In this document: positions 8,659 through 21,916 of the stretch, in pieces
How the letters are laid out: every line of letters starts with the position of its first letter
Position numbering within the stretch: position 1 is the first letter of the stretch
NCBI RefSeq assembly: GCF_004349355.1
Contig: NZ_SMFK01000003.1
Span: forward strand, 62,001 to 126,000
Reading direction: 5' to 3'
Source: Flavobacterium cellulosilyticum
Lineage (GTDB): Bacteria > Bacteroidota > Bacteroidia > Flavobacteriales > Flavobacteriaceae
DNA: 64,000 nucleotides
The notes under the pieces: model-generated
Told to the model about the DNA's origin: nothing
The model's database searches: none
Seen by the model: the letters and a program-made list of their open reading frames with translations, nothing else
Position numbers and translations under genes: made by a program

Positions 8659-11121
8659 TTATTTTACAAACACGTTTATAATACGGCTCATTGAATCACC
8701 ATCAGCATCTTTTACTGTAAGTGTAAAAGTTGCAAATCCTTTTTTGTCTGAATTGAATTGGACTTTATTTCCTTTTAACGTAAGTGAACCATTCGTTTCA
8801 TCCGAAAAAGTATAGACTGGTTTTTTCTCATATCCTTTGAAAAAATCTAATGCATTCAATTCTAATGTATCGCCTGAATTAATAAAATAATGAGGTTCTG
8901 CCATCCATCCTAAATAGTCATCCAATTGGGTAAATCCATCTTTGTCTGAATCTAAATTAGCCTCTGAAAAATCTCCTGATTTTGAATTTGGATTTAAGCC
9001 TTTTGCAGTTTCCCACCAATTCGGCAATCCATCATGATCCGTATCCCAGTCTGCAGATCGTTTTTCGTTTTTAAATTCTGGCCATCCCCCAGCATCTTGC
9101 TCATTATCTATGAGTCCCGGCAAACCGCTTTTACTACCTTTATAACTATAAGTTCCTTTTAGAGTTTCATCAATCATTCTAACGTCGTGTTTATCAAGAA
9201 ACGGTTGATTAGCTCCTACATCCGAAAGTACATTTTTATATGCTCCTTTAGCCGTTTGAGTCGTCACTTTCGATTCGAAAAAAGGTTTATTTAAATAGAT
9301 GTCATAATCGACAACAGCATTATTAGTTATCTTGAAAGTTCTTCCTTTCTCTTGATTTTTTTCATCAAAATAACCTGGCATTACGTTACCAACAAAATAG
9401 TATTGTTGTTTCCCTTTACCTACGCCTTCTATTTGTGCATTTAATGCAAAAAATATTCTAGTAGCAGCGCCCGGTTTGTAATAATTATTTACAAAATTCA
9501 CTTCACTAGCACCACCATCTGTGGAACGGTGTCCCCAATTGTACACCACATTATTTCGAATATCCAAACGTCCTGAATAATAACCATCGCCATTTAGACC
9601 GCCACCCATACTCCAGTTTCTCCCTTCGTTGTGTGCTAATAAATTGTGATGAAAACTTCCAATATCACCTCCAATAGTAGCTGCATACCCATGCATCTGT
9701 CCTGCTGGGTATTTATCATGACCCGCTACATTCAACGCTTCTGAAATTAAAGTACGTTGTAAACTAATATGATGGGCGCCACGTGAACTGAAAGATTCGT
9801 CTATTGTCCAACTGATGGAACAGTGATCAATAATACTGAAGTTGGCACCTGTCAATCCCATTCCGTCATAAGTAGTTCCGCCACCAATTCTCACTTTCAA
9901 AAACCGAACAATTCCGTCGTTACCTGTCAATCCAATCGGCGCTCTACTAATCGTAATTCCCTCTCCCGGTGCCGTTTGACCTGCAACAGTGATATTAGGT
10001 TGATTGATAACCAACCTCGATTTGAGTTCAATTTTTCCTGACACATTAAAAACAATGGTTTTTGGTCCAATTTCTTGGTCCACTGCATCACGTAAACTTC
10101 CCGGTCCATCATCATTTAAATTAGTCACTTCAAGAACTTTTCCGCCACGACCTCCTATTGCATACCGACCATATCCTTCGGCACCAATGAAAGCCAACTG
10201 TGCTGGTCTAAAAGACCAAATATTCCCTGGAGTCACTGTTCCTTTATTGTCAATGGCATCTACTCTCCAATAATAAGTCGAACCGCTATATAAATTGGAA
10301 ACAGCGTATTTGTTTTGTGTCAATTTCCCTTTGTACGCCGTAGAATTTTCATTGGCTGCAGCCACCTCTTTTTCATTTTCACCATAATACACTTGATGCG
10401 CTACAGCATTTTTTGAAGCATCCCATGTTAACTCTAATTTCTTATCTACTTCAACATGTTCATCGCCACTTTTAGGAAAAGGCGAACGCGCTTGATTCAT
10501 TAAATTAGGAGTATCTATCTCGAACCCATTTATTACAATTTGATTTACAATAGTTGGATTTGAGTTGGCATCAATCTCAAAACGGATTTTAGTTTGCTCA
10601 GACTTGTCTACTGCGAAAGTAAGATAAGCCATTGCTACATCAATTCGGTCACTGGCTCTTTGACTCGCATTAATGGTCTCCACTAATTTTCCATTTACAT
10701 AAATTTTTATTGGAGAAAAAGTCTTTTCTCTAATTACATCAAAGGCATTATGATAGGTTAACAGCGTATGTGTTCCCTCTTTTAATCCAGTGATAGTGAA
10801 CTCTAAATTTTCGTTGGTAACCAATCCATCGCTTCCTAACCTACTGTAAAAAGGAGCGCTCATGCCAAGTTTATACCAATTGGAATTAAAGTTTCCCTTT
10901 AATTTCATAGTTAGTCCATTAAATGATTTTTCGGATTCTTTTTGTTCCTTTATTACCCACGATTCATAATTAGAATCATGTACTTCATCAAGTCTTCTTC
11001 CAGCAAAATCAAAATCGACTTTTACAATTTGCTTGTTTGATTCGTTTTTTACGGTTTGTGCTTGGCCACTTAGTGCAAACAAGGTGGATACTACCAAACA
11101 ACTTACTACTCTCTTCATCAT
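8659..11121 (-). CDS. Multidomain secreted pectate lyase with FnIII and calcium-binding repeats
   Basis: An 820-residue exported protein predicted to cleave pectate. Signal peptide 1-21 (SGQAQ). Residues about 25-205 look like a malectin-type carbohydrate-binding beta-sandwich. Residues 215-310 are a fibronectin type III domain (YYWRVDA, WSFRPA). Residues 312-650 are the pectate lyase beta-helix with GAEGYGRYAIGGRGG, NLNDDGPGSLRDAV and TVAGQTAPGEGI. Around 690-735 are thrombospondin-3-like calcium-binding repeats (DTDHDGLPNWWE, LDSDKDGFTQLDDY). An Ig-like sandwich closes the protein at about 745-820. I see no clear type IX secretion tail. It starts 6 bp after the DUF5703 gene, so the two are co-transcribed. 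It is a longer version of the truncated lyase at the left edge. Confidence 0.9.
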   Translation of the reverse strand: MMKRVVSCLVVSTLFALSGQAQTVKNESNKQIVKVDFDFAGRRLDEVHDSNYESWVIKEQKESEKSFNGLTMKLKGNFNSNWYKLGMSAPFYSRLGSDGLVTNENLEFTITGLKEGTHTLLTYHNAFDVIREKTFSPIKIYVNGKLVETINASQRASDRIDVAMAYLTFAVDKSEQTKIRFEIDANSNPTIVNQIVINGFEIDTPNLMNQARSPFPKSGDEHVEVDKKLELTWDASKNAVAHQVYYGENEKEVAAANENSTAYKGKLTQNKYAVSNLYSGSTYYWRVDAIDNKGTVTPGNIWSFRPAQLAFIGAEGYGRYAIGGRGGKVLEVTNLNDDGPGSLRDAVDQEIGPKTIVFNVSGKIELKSRLVINQPNITVAGQTAPGEGITISRAPIGLTGNDGIVRFLKVRIGGGTTYDGMGLTGANFSIIDHCSISWTIDESFSSRGAHHISLQRTLISEALNVAGHDKYPAGQMHGYAATIGGDIGSFHHNLLAHNEGRNWSMGGGLNGDGYYSGRLDIRNNVVYNWGHRSTDGGASEVNFVNNYYKPGAATRIFFALNAQIEGVGKGKQQYYFVGNVMPGYFDEKNQEKGRTFKITNNAVVDYDIYLNKPFFESKVTTQTAKGAYKNVLSDVGANQPFLDKHDVRMIDETLKGTYSYKGSKSGLPGLIDNEQDAGGWPEFKNEKRSADWDTDHDGLPNWWETAKGLNPNSKSGDFSEANLDSDKDGFTQLDDYLGWMAEPHYFINSGDTLELNALDFFKGYEKKPVYTFSDETNGSLTLKGNKVQFNSDKKGFATFTLTVKDADGDSMSRIINVFVK

Positions 11122-11127
11122 ACTATT

Positions 11128-13458
11128 TTAATTCAAATTTATTTTATCTTCTACTGATTTATTCAGCAGATTAATTATATCCTTTTTTCTTTCTTCAGGA
11201 ATTACTTGTAAAACTTTCAATTCACCATTAACAAGTTCTGCTTCTACTGTCGTATTATGTGTTGCATGCAATTTAAAATGCACATTCCAAGCTACTGGCC
11301 ATGCCGGAAAAAGATATATTTTCCCATTGGCTTCTTGTAATAGCATTTCCTGCATTCCAATCATTCCACTTCCTCCCCAATTGTGGTCTGGAACCCAATC
11401 AAATCCTGGTCCCCAAAAGGCTGGAAATCTTCGTTCAGAATTGGCCATTTTTAATAAATTGTATTTGGCTGCTTCATTAGTTAAACCCGATCGAGCTGCA
11501 AAAATATTGTCTTGTTTCCACCCTACATGACTTCTGAATTTTATCGCATCGGTATCGTATTTCCAAGTATTTATAGCCGTTTGCAAATCAGGTTTTCCAA
11601 TACCGTGAATTCCCCAAGGATAAACCGAATACAATTGTGGCACTTCGGTATTATTGATGCGTTCCCAAGATTTGGCTGGAGCCAATGTTTTATTGTTATC
11701 GATTACACGGTAATTCAAAGGAGGAATTCTGGTTTGAAATCCTTTCAAATAATCTATTTCTTCTTTGGACAATTCTTTTTCAGAAAGGTTTAAAAGCTTT
11801 TCGGAAATTACCGTCAAAGCAGATATGGTGCTATTGGCATTATACGCCATTTTATAAGTTTCCGCACCAGAACCGGGATAGAGAATTAAATGCCCGTTTC
11901 CATCCAATGCTTTTCGACCTCTTTGTTTGGCTAAAAAGTTATAATGTTCGTCAAAAAACCGAAGACAACTAATAATAAACGAATTGTATTTTTCAATGTT
12001 TTCATTCGCATATTCTTTCTGTTGCAACATCATTTGGCAAAACTCAAACACCGTGTCCCATTCGTATTCCAACCAAGCGTTGAATTCCATTCCGGGATCA
12101 TAATCGGCAGGGCGTTTCCACTCGTATTCCGCTGGATTGGGCAAACCAAAATTTTCCAATTGCTCTGTAAAAGCTGCTCCGCCGTGTTTCCAATAGACTT
12201 GAGAACGCAATTCGGCATTTTTTTGCAAACTCAAATAATAGTCGATTTGCGATTTCATCATATCAAAATCACCACTTTTCACCATTGGAAAATAAACCAA
12301 CCTTTGGTTTTGAGCTGTCATCGTTCCACCTCCCCAATTCCTAAAATCGGGTGTAAAATTCAAATCAGGATTGGTAAAAACAGGGTCGACAGTAAATAAT
12401 CCACCGTTGAATTTTGTTGGGTATTTTCCATAAGCATTACATCCTAACATATAGCGAAACAATTGATAATTCTGTCCAATTTGATAGACCGAATCTTTGG
12501 CTGTTGAATGGTTCTTTTGTGTATAAATAAAACTCCGATTCCAGAAATCATTCCACCAAATTTGAGTCTTTTTCTCTGCTTTTTTGGATTGCTTTTTATA
12601 ATTCGAAACCTGATTTTTCAGCCCGGAATTCCACTCTTTAATACTAGATTGATTGGTATATAAATGAAGCTCTAAAGATTGCTTTTTCATAGGTTTACGA
12701 CTTGAAAGTCGGAAACCTTTAAAATCGGTATTTTGATAGCTTTCCAAATATGTTCCGTCTGGTTTCAAATTATCTCCCATCATAAATCCACCGAAAGTGA
12801 GGTTTGCCAAAGGATTCATCATTTGGTCTTTTACCGATTCCATTTTTTGTTGTTTGACAACCACATCAAAAACCGTTTGTTCGCGATTTCTATGATAAAA
12901 TTTGACTCCGTTATTTTCAAATGCAATTGAATCTTGGAATGTCACAATTTCGCCTTGAGGAGCCCATTTATAGGAATTAGCGTTATTCGCTTTCCCTTTG
13001 GAATCTCTATTTTTATAACGCCAACTTTCGTAAGAAGCAGTCATTTTTAATGGGGTTTTGCTTTCCAAATCTAGATGAATTACAGGTTTGAAAACATCGA
13101 CCCATAATTTGATTTTAGTGTTATTTTGAGCGATTGTAATGTAACCATCTTTCAATACTAATTCCTGATTAAAGCCATTATTATCTTGAAACGGATTTGG
13201 TGTCAAACTCACTTTTATTCTTCCTAATTTAAGTAAAGTATTGTGTTCATCGAAAGTTCCAGAACGAGAAAAATAGAAATACAAATCGCCTTTTTCTACC
13301 CACACATTCGCACCAATATCGCCACCACCCAGAGGCATTGATTCTGATGAATTGTTACTTTGTGTATTCCAAATTGGGTTGTAATTATCGAGCACAGGAA
13401 TTTGCGCTTTCATTAAAAACGTACTAATTAGAAAAAAGAAAACTGTTATTTTTTTCAT
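11128..13458 (-). CDS. DUF5703-type putative glycoside hydrolase
   Basis: Exported protein of 776 residues (signal 1-18, MKAQ). The N-terminal third is a beta-sandwich with SMPLGGGDIGANVWVEKGDLYFYFSRSGTFDE, typical of the DUF5703 N-terminal domain. From about residue 290 the protein becomes an (alpha/alpha)6-type helical domain, with FNGGLFTVDP near residue 355 and WGPGFDWVPDHNWGGSG near 690. The layout resembles GH95/GH65-like enzymes, but I know of no assigned reaction. Given the pectic locus it may act on a side-chain sugar such as fucose, galactose or arabinose. It lies 145 bp after the esterase gene, a gap with two hairpins, and 6 bp before the pectate lyase. Confidence 0.75.
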   Translation of the reverse strand: MKKITVFFFLISTFLMKAQIPVLDNYNPIWNTQSNNSSESMPLGGGDIGANVWVEKGDLYFYFSRSGTFDEHNTLLKLGRIKVSLTPNPFQDNNGFNQELVLKDGYITIAQNNTKIKLWVDVFKPVIHLDLESKTPLKMTASYESWRYKNRDSKGKANNANSYKWAPQGEIVTFQDSIAFENNGVKFYHRNREQTVFDVVVKQQKMESVKDQMMNPLANLTFGGFMMGDNLKPDGTYLESYQNTDFKGFRLSSRKPMKKQSLELHLYTNQSSIKEWNSGLKNQVSNYKKQSKKAEKKTQIWWNDFWNRSFIYTQKNHSTAKDSVYQIGQNYQLFRYMLGCNAYGKYPTKFNGGLFTVDPVFTNPDLNFTPDFRNWGGGTMTAQNQRLVYFPMVKSGDFDMMKSQIDYYLSLQKNAELRSQVYWKHGGAAFTEQLENFGLPNPAEYEWKRPADYDPGMEFNAWLEYEWDTVFEFCQMMLQQKEYANENIEKYNSFIISCLRFFDEHYNFLAKQRGRKALDGNGHLILYPGSGAETYKMAYNANSTISALTVISEKLLNLSEKELSKEEIDYLKGFQTRIPPLNYRVIDNNKTLAPAKSWERINNTEVPQLYSVYPWGIHGIGKPDLQTAINTWKYDTDAIKFRSHVGWKQDNIFAARSGLTNEAAKYNLLKMANSERRFPAFWGPGFDWVPDHNWGGSGMIGMQEMLLQEANGKIYLFPAWPVAWNVHFKLHATHNTTVEAELVNGELKVLQVIPEERKKDIINLLNKSVEDKINLN

Positions 13459-13475
13459 TTAATTTTTAAGTCTCG

Positions 13476-13540
13476 TTTGTCATTCCGTAGGAATCTTACG
13501 TTAATTATTCACGTTACGGAGATTCCTACGGAATGACAAA
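13476..13540. repeat. Long perfect hairpin, 21-bp arms
   Basis: Inverted repeat with 21 matching bases, from TTTGTCATTCCG at 13476 to 13496, repeated in reverse at 13520-13540. It lies in the gap between the esterase and DUF5703 genes. The core TGTCATTCCGTAGGAATCT resembles repeats I associate with other Flavobacterium chromosomes, but I cannot check copy number. It could be a small palindromic mobile repeat or an mRNA processing site. Confidence 0.75.
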
Positions 13541-13567
13541 ATTGTGTCCAATATCTTTTAATACATA

Positions 13568-13594
13568 CCTACAAGGTTAAAAAAACCTTGCAGG
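13568..13594. repeat. Second hairpin in the same gap
   Basis: Arms CCTACAAGGTT (13568-13578) and AACCTTGCAGG (13584-13594), one mismatch, loop of five A. It lies ten bases from the stop of the esterase gene and may protect or terminate the upstream message. Confidence 0.6.
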
Positions 13595-13603
13595 AAATCT
13601 ATA

Positions 13604-15034
13604 TTACCACTCATCCGTTCTAAAAGACGAAACGGGCAAACCGCCACCACTAAACAATTCGGCTTTTGCAAAATCCTTAAACAAATAGCGAACCGCAACT
13701 GGTTTAGCCACTTTATCCGAAGTCAAAACCACTGATTTCCTACGAACCACGGCTTTAGCAGGATAGAATACTTTGTCAGCTCCTGCCAATTCAAAACCGG
13801 TTACTTCCTTATCGTAAGCTGTAATTCCGTTCGAAACATTATCAAAGGAAACAGTCACCGAGCTACCATCAACTTCCATGCCTTTAAAGACTGGACTATC
13901 ATATTCAAAGCCTTCTATTCCGTAGGTTTTTGCTAAAGCTTGAAAAGCCAATCGGTTACCTCCTTTTTCTTTATCTGTAGGATGGATGCTATTTTCTTCG
14001 CCGATATCCATTAAAACAGCTATTCCAGAATTGGGAATTCGAGTCGATGCTTTCAATTGTGCTTCTCTCAAATAAGCCGAATTGTATTTCTCTAAATTGT
14101 CTTTTGGATGAAATTGTGCATAATTGAAAGGAGCAATTTGTGCATAATAAAAAGGAAAATCACCTTGCTTCCACAACCCCCTCCAACTGCTTACCATTTT
14201 TTGCATTAAAGCTGAATATTCCGAAGCTCTTTCATAATTCGATTCGCCTTGATACCAAATACAACCTTTGATTCCGTAACCAATAATAGGTGACAACATA
14301 CCATTAAATAAAGTCGTTGGCACGCGATTAGGATCTTTAGCAATGTCTTCTTTCGTAGTTGGAATTTTAGCACTCGTAAAATCTTGCAACATTTCCTGAT
14401 TCATCCAAGCTTCCATACTCGAACCCCCATAAGAAACATGAATTAAACCAACAGGAACGTTTAAAACTTCTTGCAAAAGTGATCCAAAATACCAAGCGGT
14501 TGCGCTAAAATTTGAAGTCGATTTGGGTGAAGCCATTTCCCATTTACCTTCAAAATCATCTTTGGTTTCTATAACAGTCGCTCTCGGAACCGTGATTAAT
14601 CGAATGTTTGCATTCGTGGAACGTACAATAACTTCGTTTCCATTTTTGACAGGTTGTCCTTGAAAACCACTTAACGGCATTTCCATGTTCGATTGTCCTG
14701 AACACAGCCAAACTTCACCTATCAATACGTTTTTAATGACAATAGTTTCATTTGCTTGTTTTACTTCGATGGTAAAAGGTCCTCCTGCTGCAGGTGTTTT
14801 TACATTTAAGTTCCATTTTCCCTCATTATTAGCTTTTACCTCATACTTTTTCGAATCCCAAGAAGTAGTAATCGTGAGTTTATCATTTTTATCAGCCCAA
14901 CCCCAAATGGGCGCATTCGATTGTTGTTGCAACATCATATCATCCGAAAACAAAGCGGGTAATTTGATTTTTGCATTGGCTTGAGTCATTCCTAGAATCA
15001 TTACAATGGCAATAATGTATTTTAATCTTTTCAT
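13604..15034 (-). CDS. SGNH-family carbohydrate esterase (sialate O-acetylesterase type)
   Basis: Exported 476-residue hydrolase (signal 1-21, ANAK) predicted to remove O-acetyl groups from the glycan before glycosidases act. A beta-sandwich N-terminus is followed at about residue 105 by GEVWLCSGQSNM, with the catalytic serine near 115. The SIHPTDK segment near residue 355 provides the His and Asp of block V. Members are annotated as sialate 9-O-acetylesterases, but in pectin loci such genes more likely deacetylate rhamnogalacturonan. Its ATG overlaps the GH106 stop by four bases, so translation is coupled to the rhamnosidase. Confidence 0.88.
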   Translation of the reverse strand: MKRLKYIIAIVMILGMTQANAKIKLPALFSDDMMLQQQSNAPIWGWADKNDKLTITTSWDSKKYEVKANNEGKWNLNVKTPAAGGPFTIEVKQANETIVIKNVLIGEVWLCSGQSNMEMPLSGFQGQPVKNGNEVIVRSTNANIRLITVPRATVIETKDDFEGKWEMASPKSTSNFSATAWYFGSLLQEVLNVPVGLIHVSYGGSSMEAWMNQEMLQDFTSAKIPTTKEDIAKDPNRVPTTLFNGMLSPIIGYGIKGCIWYQGESNYERASEYSALMQKMVSSWRGLWKQGDFPFYYAQIAPFNYAQFHPKDNLEKYNSAYLREAQLKASTRIPNSGIAVLMDIGEENSIHPTDKEKGGNRLAFQALAKTYGIEGFEYDSPVFKGMEVDGSSVTVSFDNVSNGITAYDKEVTGFELAGADKVFYPAKAVVRRKSVVLTSDKVAKPVAVRYLFKDFAKAELFSGGGLPVSSFRTDEW

Positions 15035-18000
15035 TTTTTTTCTTTTTTTTCTTTAATAATTGTTACTGGACCCAACAATCCCGCTTTCAGTAATGGATTT
15101 CCTTCCAATCTAAAAGGAGCCGTTGTCCAAGTCAACCGTTCTTCTTTTGGTAACTTTTCGTCACCCATTAAGCGGTTTGCCCAAGTGTTCGTGATTTTTA
15201 TTCTAATTGTATTTTTTCCTTTTTTAAGAGCATCCGAAATATCCAATTGATACGGAAATGTCCAAAGGGTTCCACAGTCTTTTCCGTTGATACTAACCTC
15301 AGCTAGATTAGCAATTGTCCCTAAGTTCAACAAGATTTTATCTTTACGTTTTCCTTTCCATTTGAATTCCTTCGTGTAGCTTGCCGTACCCGAATAATAT
15401 TTTATACTATCATTTTCAGAAGTGCTCCAATCAAATAATCTGTCGATTTTTATCGGCTCTTTTGGGCCGTGAAAAGCTGGATCGAATTGCAATTCCCAAT
15501 TTTCATCTAAAGTTTGCGCAATTTCAAATGATGGATTTTGATTCTCTTTTGCTACAGCTTTCGATTTCTCTTTAAAAATCACAAAACCCGATTCGTTTTC
15601 TACCAACGAAACAGGAACAATCGTACGCCCGTTTTCTTCTTTCCAATTGGGTAAAGCCGAAGTTTTGTCGGTCACAGGGTTGTACCATTCTGGTGTTTTT
15701 CCAATCACTCTAAACGAAGCTTCGAATTGTCTTTTTCCTTCTTTTTGATTCGAAATAAAATAAATATCCTCCGTTTCTGATTTGCGATGTGTCCAAGCTA
15801 TCTTTTCTGAATCAGCTCTGTTTAATTTTGGAAAAAACACATCTTGTTGAATTCCAATCTCGTTAAAATCAGTTCCCAAATAAGGTAATTTTATCAGTCT
15901 TCCTTTTCCAATATTCCTTGAATTTTCATTGGAAATATTCCAAATTTCATTCACTACTTTTCGCCATTCTTTTTCATCTTCTTTCGAATGAATTCCCGGT
16001 TGAATAGTTGGATTTTCATCAATAAATACAGTCGCTCCTTCTTTTACTAAGTCCAAGATTTTTTTGGCTACAGCCAATGAAATCATTTTATTTGGTGCCA
16101 TTTTATGACTTCCCGGAAATAGTAACGCACCATAAGAAGTTCCATCAGCGAAAACTACTTTTCCGTTGACAACCTTAGCGGTATTCAGAAACACATCCGA
16201 GTTAAAAGAATCATACTGATAACCATTCATAGCATTAATCCATTCGGATAAATCGGTGCTGTTTTTTGAATATTTCACTTCTTTAGGCATTCTTGCGGAA
16301 GGTTGTCCTTCATTGGCCAAACGTGCTTTTTCAGATTCAATACGTGCTTCACCAAAAACATTTGGAATAAAGGGCAATAATCGATCTGGAAGTACCGACC
16401 GTGACGGCAAATCTTCTCCAATAAAAACCGCCAAATCCGTTACTGGTTTTCCTTTTTGCAACTGAAATTGTACTCTTTGGCAATAATCAAAAAAGGCTTT
16501 TCCTGGTTTCCACCACGTTTGATCGCGTTGAAAAAAAGTTCCAATACCATCCAAAGTCATACCTGGTTTTCTATCAATCCATGGATTATGTACAAAAACA
16601 TGATAGAAAAATCGGTTGATTCCCAAGGCGTAATTTCTATCGGCCAAAGTTTTTAGATTCCCCGGATGTTCGTCCCAATCCATTCTTAATTCGGTAAAAG
16701 CTTCTGCCTGTATAATATCTTTCCCATAAATATGTCCACCTGAAATGGCGTCCAACATATCGTTTGGTTTATCATGAGTAGGACTTTTAAGCCAAAATTC
16801 ACCACTTGGATAATCCACATATTTAAAATGCAACAAGCCATCGCTCATCATCGTTGGAGCAACATTTTCAGAACTGAATTTTACATTAGCCTTTTTAGCA
16901 ATATCTGCCAAAGTTCCAAAAAAGTTATCCGCAACTAGTTCTGAAATTGTTTTTCGAACATCATATAAAACCTTTTCAGAAGTTTCTATATTATCAATCG
17001 GAATTCCCGCCATGACTGGTAAATAATCAACGATATCATAGCCTCTACGATTTTTGAATTCATCTCTAAAAACAGAAGACCAGTTTTGGCTACCACATTC
17101 CCAGCTATCCATATGCAGAATTTTCACCACCTTCGAAGCCAATTCAGGACCTGCTATTCGTAACATTTCTCCAAACCAATGGTCTAACTGAAAACGAATC
17201 GCTTCGGTATTAAATTTATCAACTTCTAATCCTTTTCCTGCTCCACCAGTTGCATTTTCATGACCCGTTGACGTGTGTCCAAAACGAATAATTCGCCAAT
17301 TTCCTGCAGAAGGTTCTTTCCAATTCAGAACGCCATTTTTATCAACAAATTCAGAAACATTTATCATTTTTGAAGATTCAACGCAATCACTATTAGAAAT
17401 TTTTTCAGCAGAAGTTTGTGGACTCAAACGCCAAATTGCTCCCGATTTTCCTTGGTAGTTATCAATCAGCGCTTCATTCGATAAATAGATTTTAGCCACT
17501 TTCAAGCCTTGATTCCATTTGGCTGGATCCAAATCTTCTGCGCCGGGTTCTGTTCCTTCGGGATCATATATAAACCGGAAATATTTTGCTTTTGTTGGGA
17601 CAATGCTGTGGGTATAAAAGGCATCTGTATCTTGCCATCCTTGACGTGGCGTTGTTAATCGGCCCAAGCTTTTAAAATTCATGCCATCATCACTAACTTC
17701 AACAATTAAACGATGTGCTTGATAGTTATTTCCTTTGGTTTCGATTTGAATGGATTTACACAAAAAAGGTTTATCGAACTCATATTCCACCCATCCTTTT
17801 TCGTATAATTTAAATTCGCCTTCTTTTTTACCATTACTCAAAAATGAAGCATCAAAATTCGCTAAAGTAGAAGTGATTTTTGGATGATTTTTATCGGATG
17901 TAGTAAAGTTTTCCTTTATCGGAATGGCAAAAGTCGCAATGTCTTTATAATAGTCTTTGTAATGTTTTGGAACTTCTAATTTCAAGGTTTTAATGCTATT

Positions 18001-18441
18001 CCCATTTACAATTGTATCCGCCCAAACTACTTTTTGCATCGACATTTCGGGGGTAATCCAAGGACCCCCTGCAACGGCAAAACCATCAGCAGGATGAAAA
18101 GCGATTTTCACGCCCAATCTATCTGCTTCTGTAAATGCCCAATGTACCAAATCCCAAAATTCTGGACTCAACTGTAACACTGGAGGATCGATTAATGGTG
18201 GATTATCCGGGCCTTTAATAGTCATCAAAAAAGCACCTCCAATTCCGGCTTGTTTCATCGCTTCCAAATCGGCTGTTATACCTACTTTAGAATACGCACT
18301 TTTCATCCAATACCAATATACCCAAGGTCTAGATGATTCGATTGTAGGCTGGAAAGTGGTTGTTTCTTTCTTATAGGTTTCCTGTGCGGAAAGGATTCCC
18401 ACAAGAAATAAAAGAAGAAAGAGGTGTTTTTTTTGAAACAT
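15031..18441 (-). CDS. GH106 alpha-L-rhamnosidase
   Basis: Exported 1136-residue enzyme (signal 1-18, LSAQ) predicted to release terminal alpha-L-rhamnose from pectic side chains. The start has the family hallmark RPWVYWYWMKSAYSKVGITADLEAMKQAGIGGAFL. A (beta/alpha)8 barrel follows, with ILHMDSWECGSQNW near residue 455 and AEAFTELRMDWDEHPG near 585. The last 140 residues form a galactose-binding-like beta-sandwich (SINGKDCGTLWTFPY, WANRLMGDE). The length matches characterised GH106 enzymes. It sits 54 bp after the GH2 gene, with a perfect hairpin in the gap, and overlaps the esterase by four bases. Confidence 0.92.
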   Translation of the reverse strand: MFQKKHLFLLLFLVGILSAQETYKKETTTFQPTIESSRPWVYWYWMKSAYSKVGITADLEAMKQAGIGGAFLMTIKGPDNPPLIDPPVLQLSPEFWDLVHWAFTEADRLGVKIAFHPADGFAVAGGPWITPEMSMQKVVWADTIVNGNSIKTLKLEVPKHYKDYYKDIATFAIPIKENFTTSDKNHPKITSTLANFDASFLSNGKKEGEFKLYEKGWVEYEFDKPFLCKSIQIETKGNNYQAHRLIVEVSDDGMNFKSLGRLTTPRQGWQDTDAFYTHSIVPTKAKYFRFIYDPEGTEPGAEDLDPAKWNQGLKVAKIYLSNEALIDNYQGKSGAIWRLSPQTSAEKISNSDCVESSKMINVSEFVDKNGVLNWKEPSAGNWRIIRFGHTSTGHENATGGAGKGLEVDKFNTEAIRFQLDHWFGEMLRIAGPELASKVVKILHMDSWECGSQNWSSVFRDEFKNRRGYDIVDYLPVMAGIPIDNIETSEKVLYDVRKTISELVADNFFGTLADIAKKANVKFSSENVAPTMMSDGLLHFKYVDYPSGEFWLKSPTHDKPNDMLDAISGGHIYGKDIIQAEAFTELRMDWDEHPGNLKTLADRNYALGINRFFYHVFVHNPWIDRKPGMTLDGIGTFFQRDQTWWKPGKAFFDYCQRVQFQLQKGKPVTDLAVFIGEDLPSRSVLPDRLLPFIPNVFGEARIESEKARLANEGQPSARMPKEVKYSKNSTDLSEWINAMNGYQYDSFNSDVFLNTAKVVNGKVVFADGTSYGALLFPGSHKMAPNKMISLAVAKKILDLVKEGATVFIDENPTIQPGIHSKEDEKEWRKVVNEIWNISNENSRNIGKGRLIKLPYLGTDFNEIGIQQDVFFPKLNRADSEKIAWTHRKSETEDIYFISNQKEGKRQFEASFRVIGKTPEWYNPVTDKTSALPNWKEENGRTIVPVSLVENESGFVIFKEKSKAVAKENQNPSFEIAQTLDENWELQFDPAFHGPKEPIKIDRLFDWSTSENDSIKYYSGTASYTKEFKWKGKRKDKILLNLGTIANLAEVSINGKDCGTLWTFPYQLDISDALKKGKNTIRIKITNTWANRLMGDEKLPKEERLTWTTAPFRLEGNPLLKAGLLGPVTIIKEKKEKK

Positions 18442-18455
18442 TTTATTATTTATTC

Positions 18456-18488
18456 AACCCTGTCAGAGTTTTGAACTCTGACAGGGTT
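18456..18488. repeat. Perfect intercistronic hairpin (CCCTGTCAGAG type)
   Basis: 15-bp perfect inverted repeat, AACCCTGTCAGAGTT (18456-18470) and AACTCTGACAGGGTT (18474-18488), loop TTG. It fills the short gap between the GH2 and GH106 genes. The arm resembles that of 8615-8645. Confidence 0.75.
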
Positions 18489-18495
18489 AGCGTTG

Positions 18496-21888
<3,393 letters not shown>

Positions 21889-21916
21889 TTAATACTTGAT
21901 ACTTATGCCTTAATAC

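Noticed and set aside
11944..12399. 151-codon plus-strand frame inside the DUF5703 gene
   Set aside because: It lies wholly antisense to a well-supported enzyme gene, as do the other long plus-strand frames between 1 and 33 kb.
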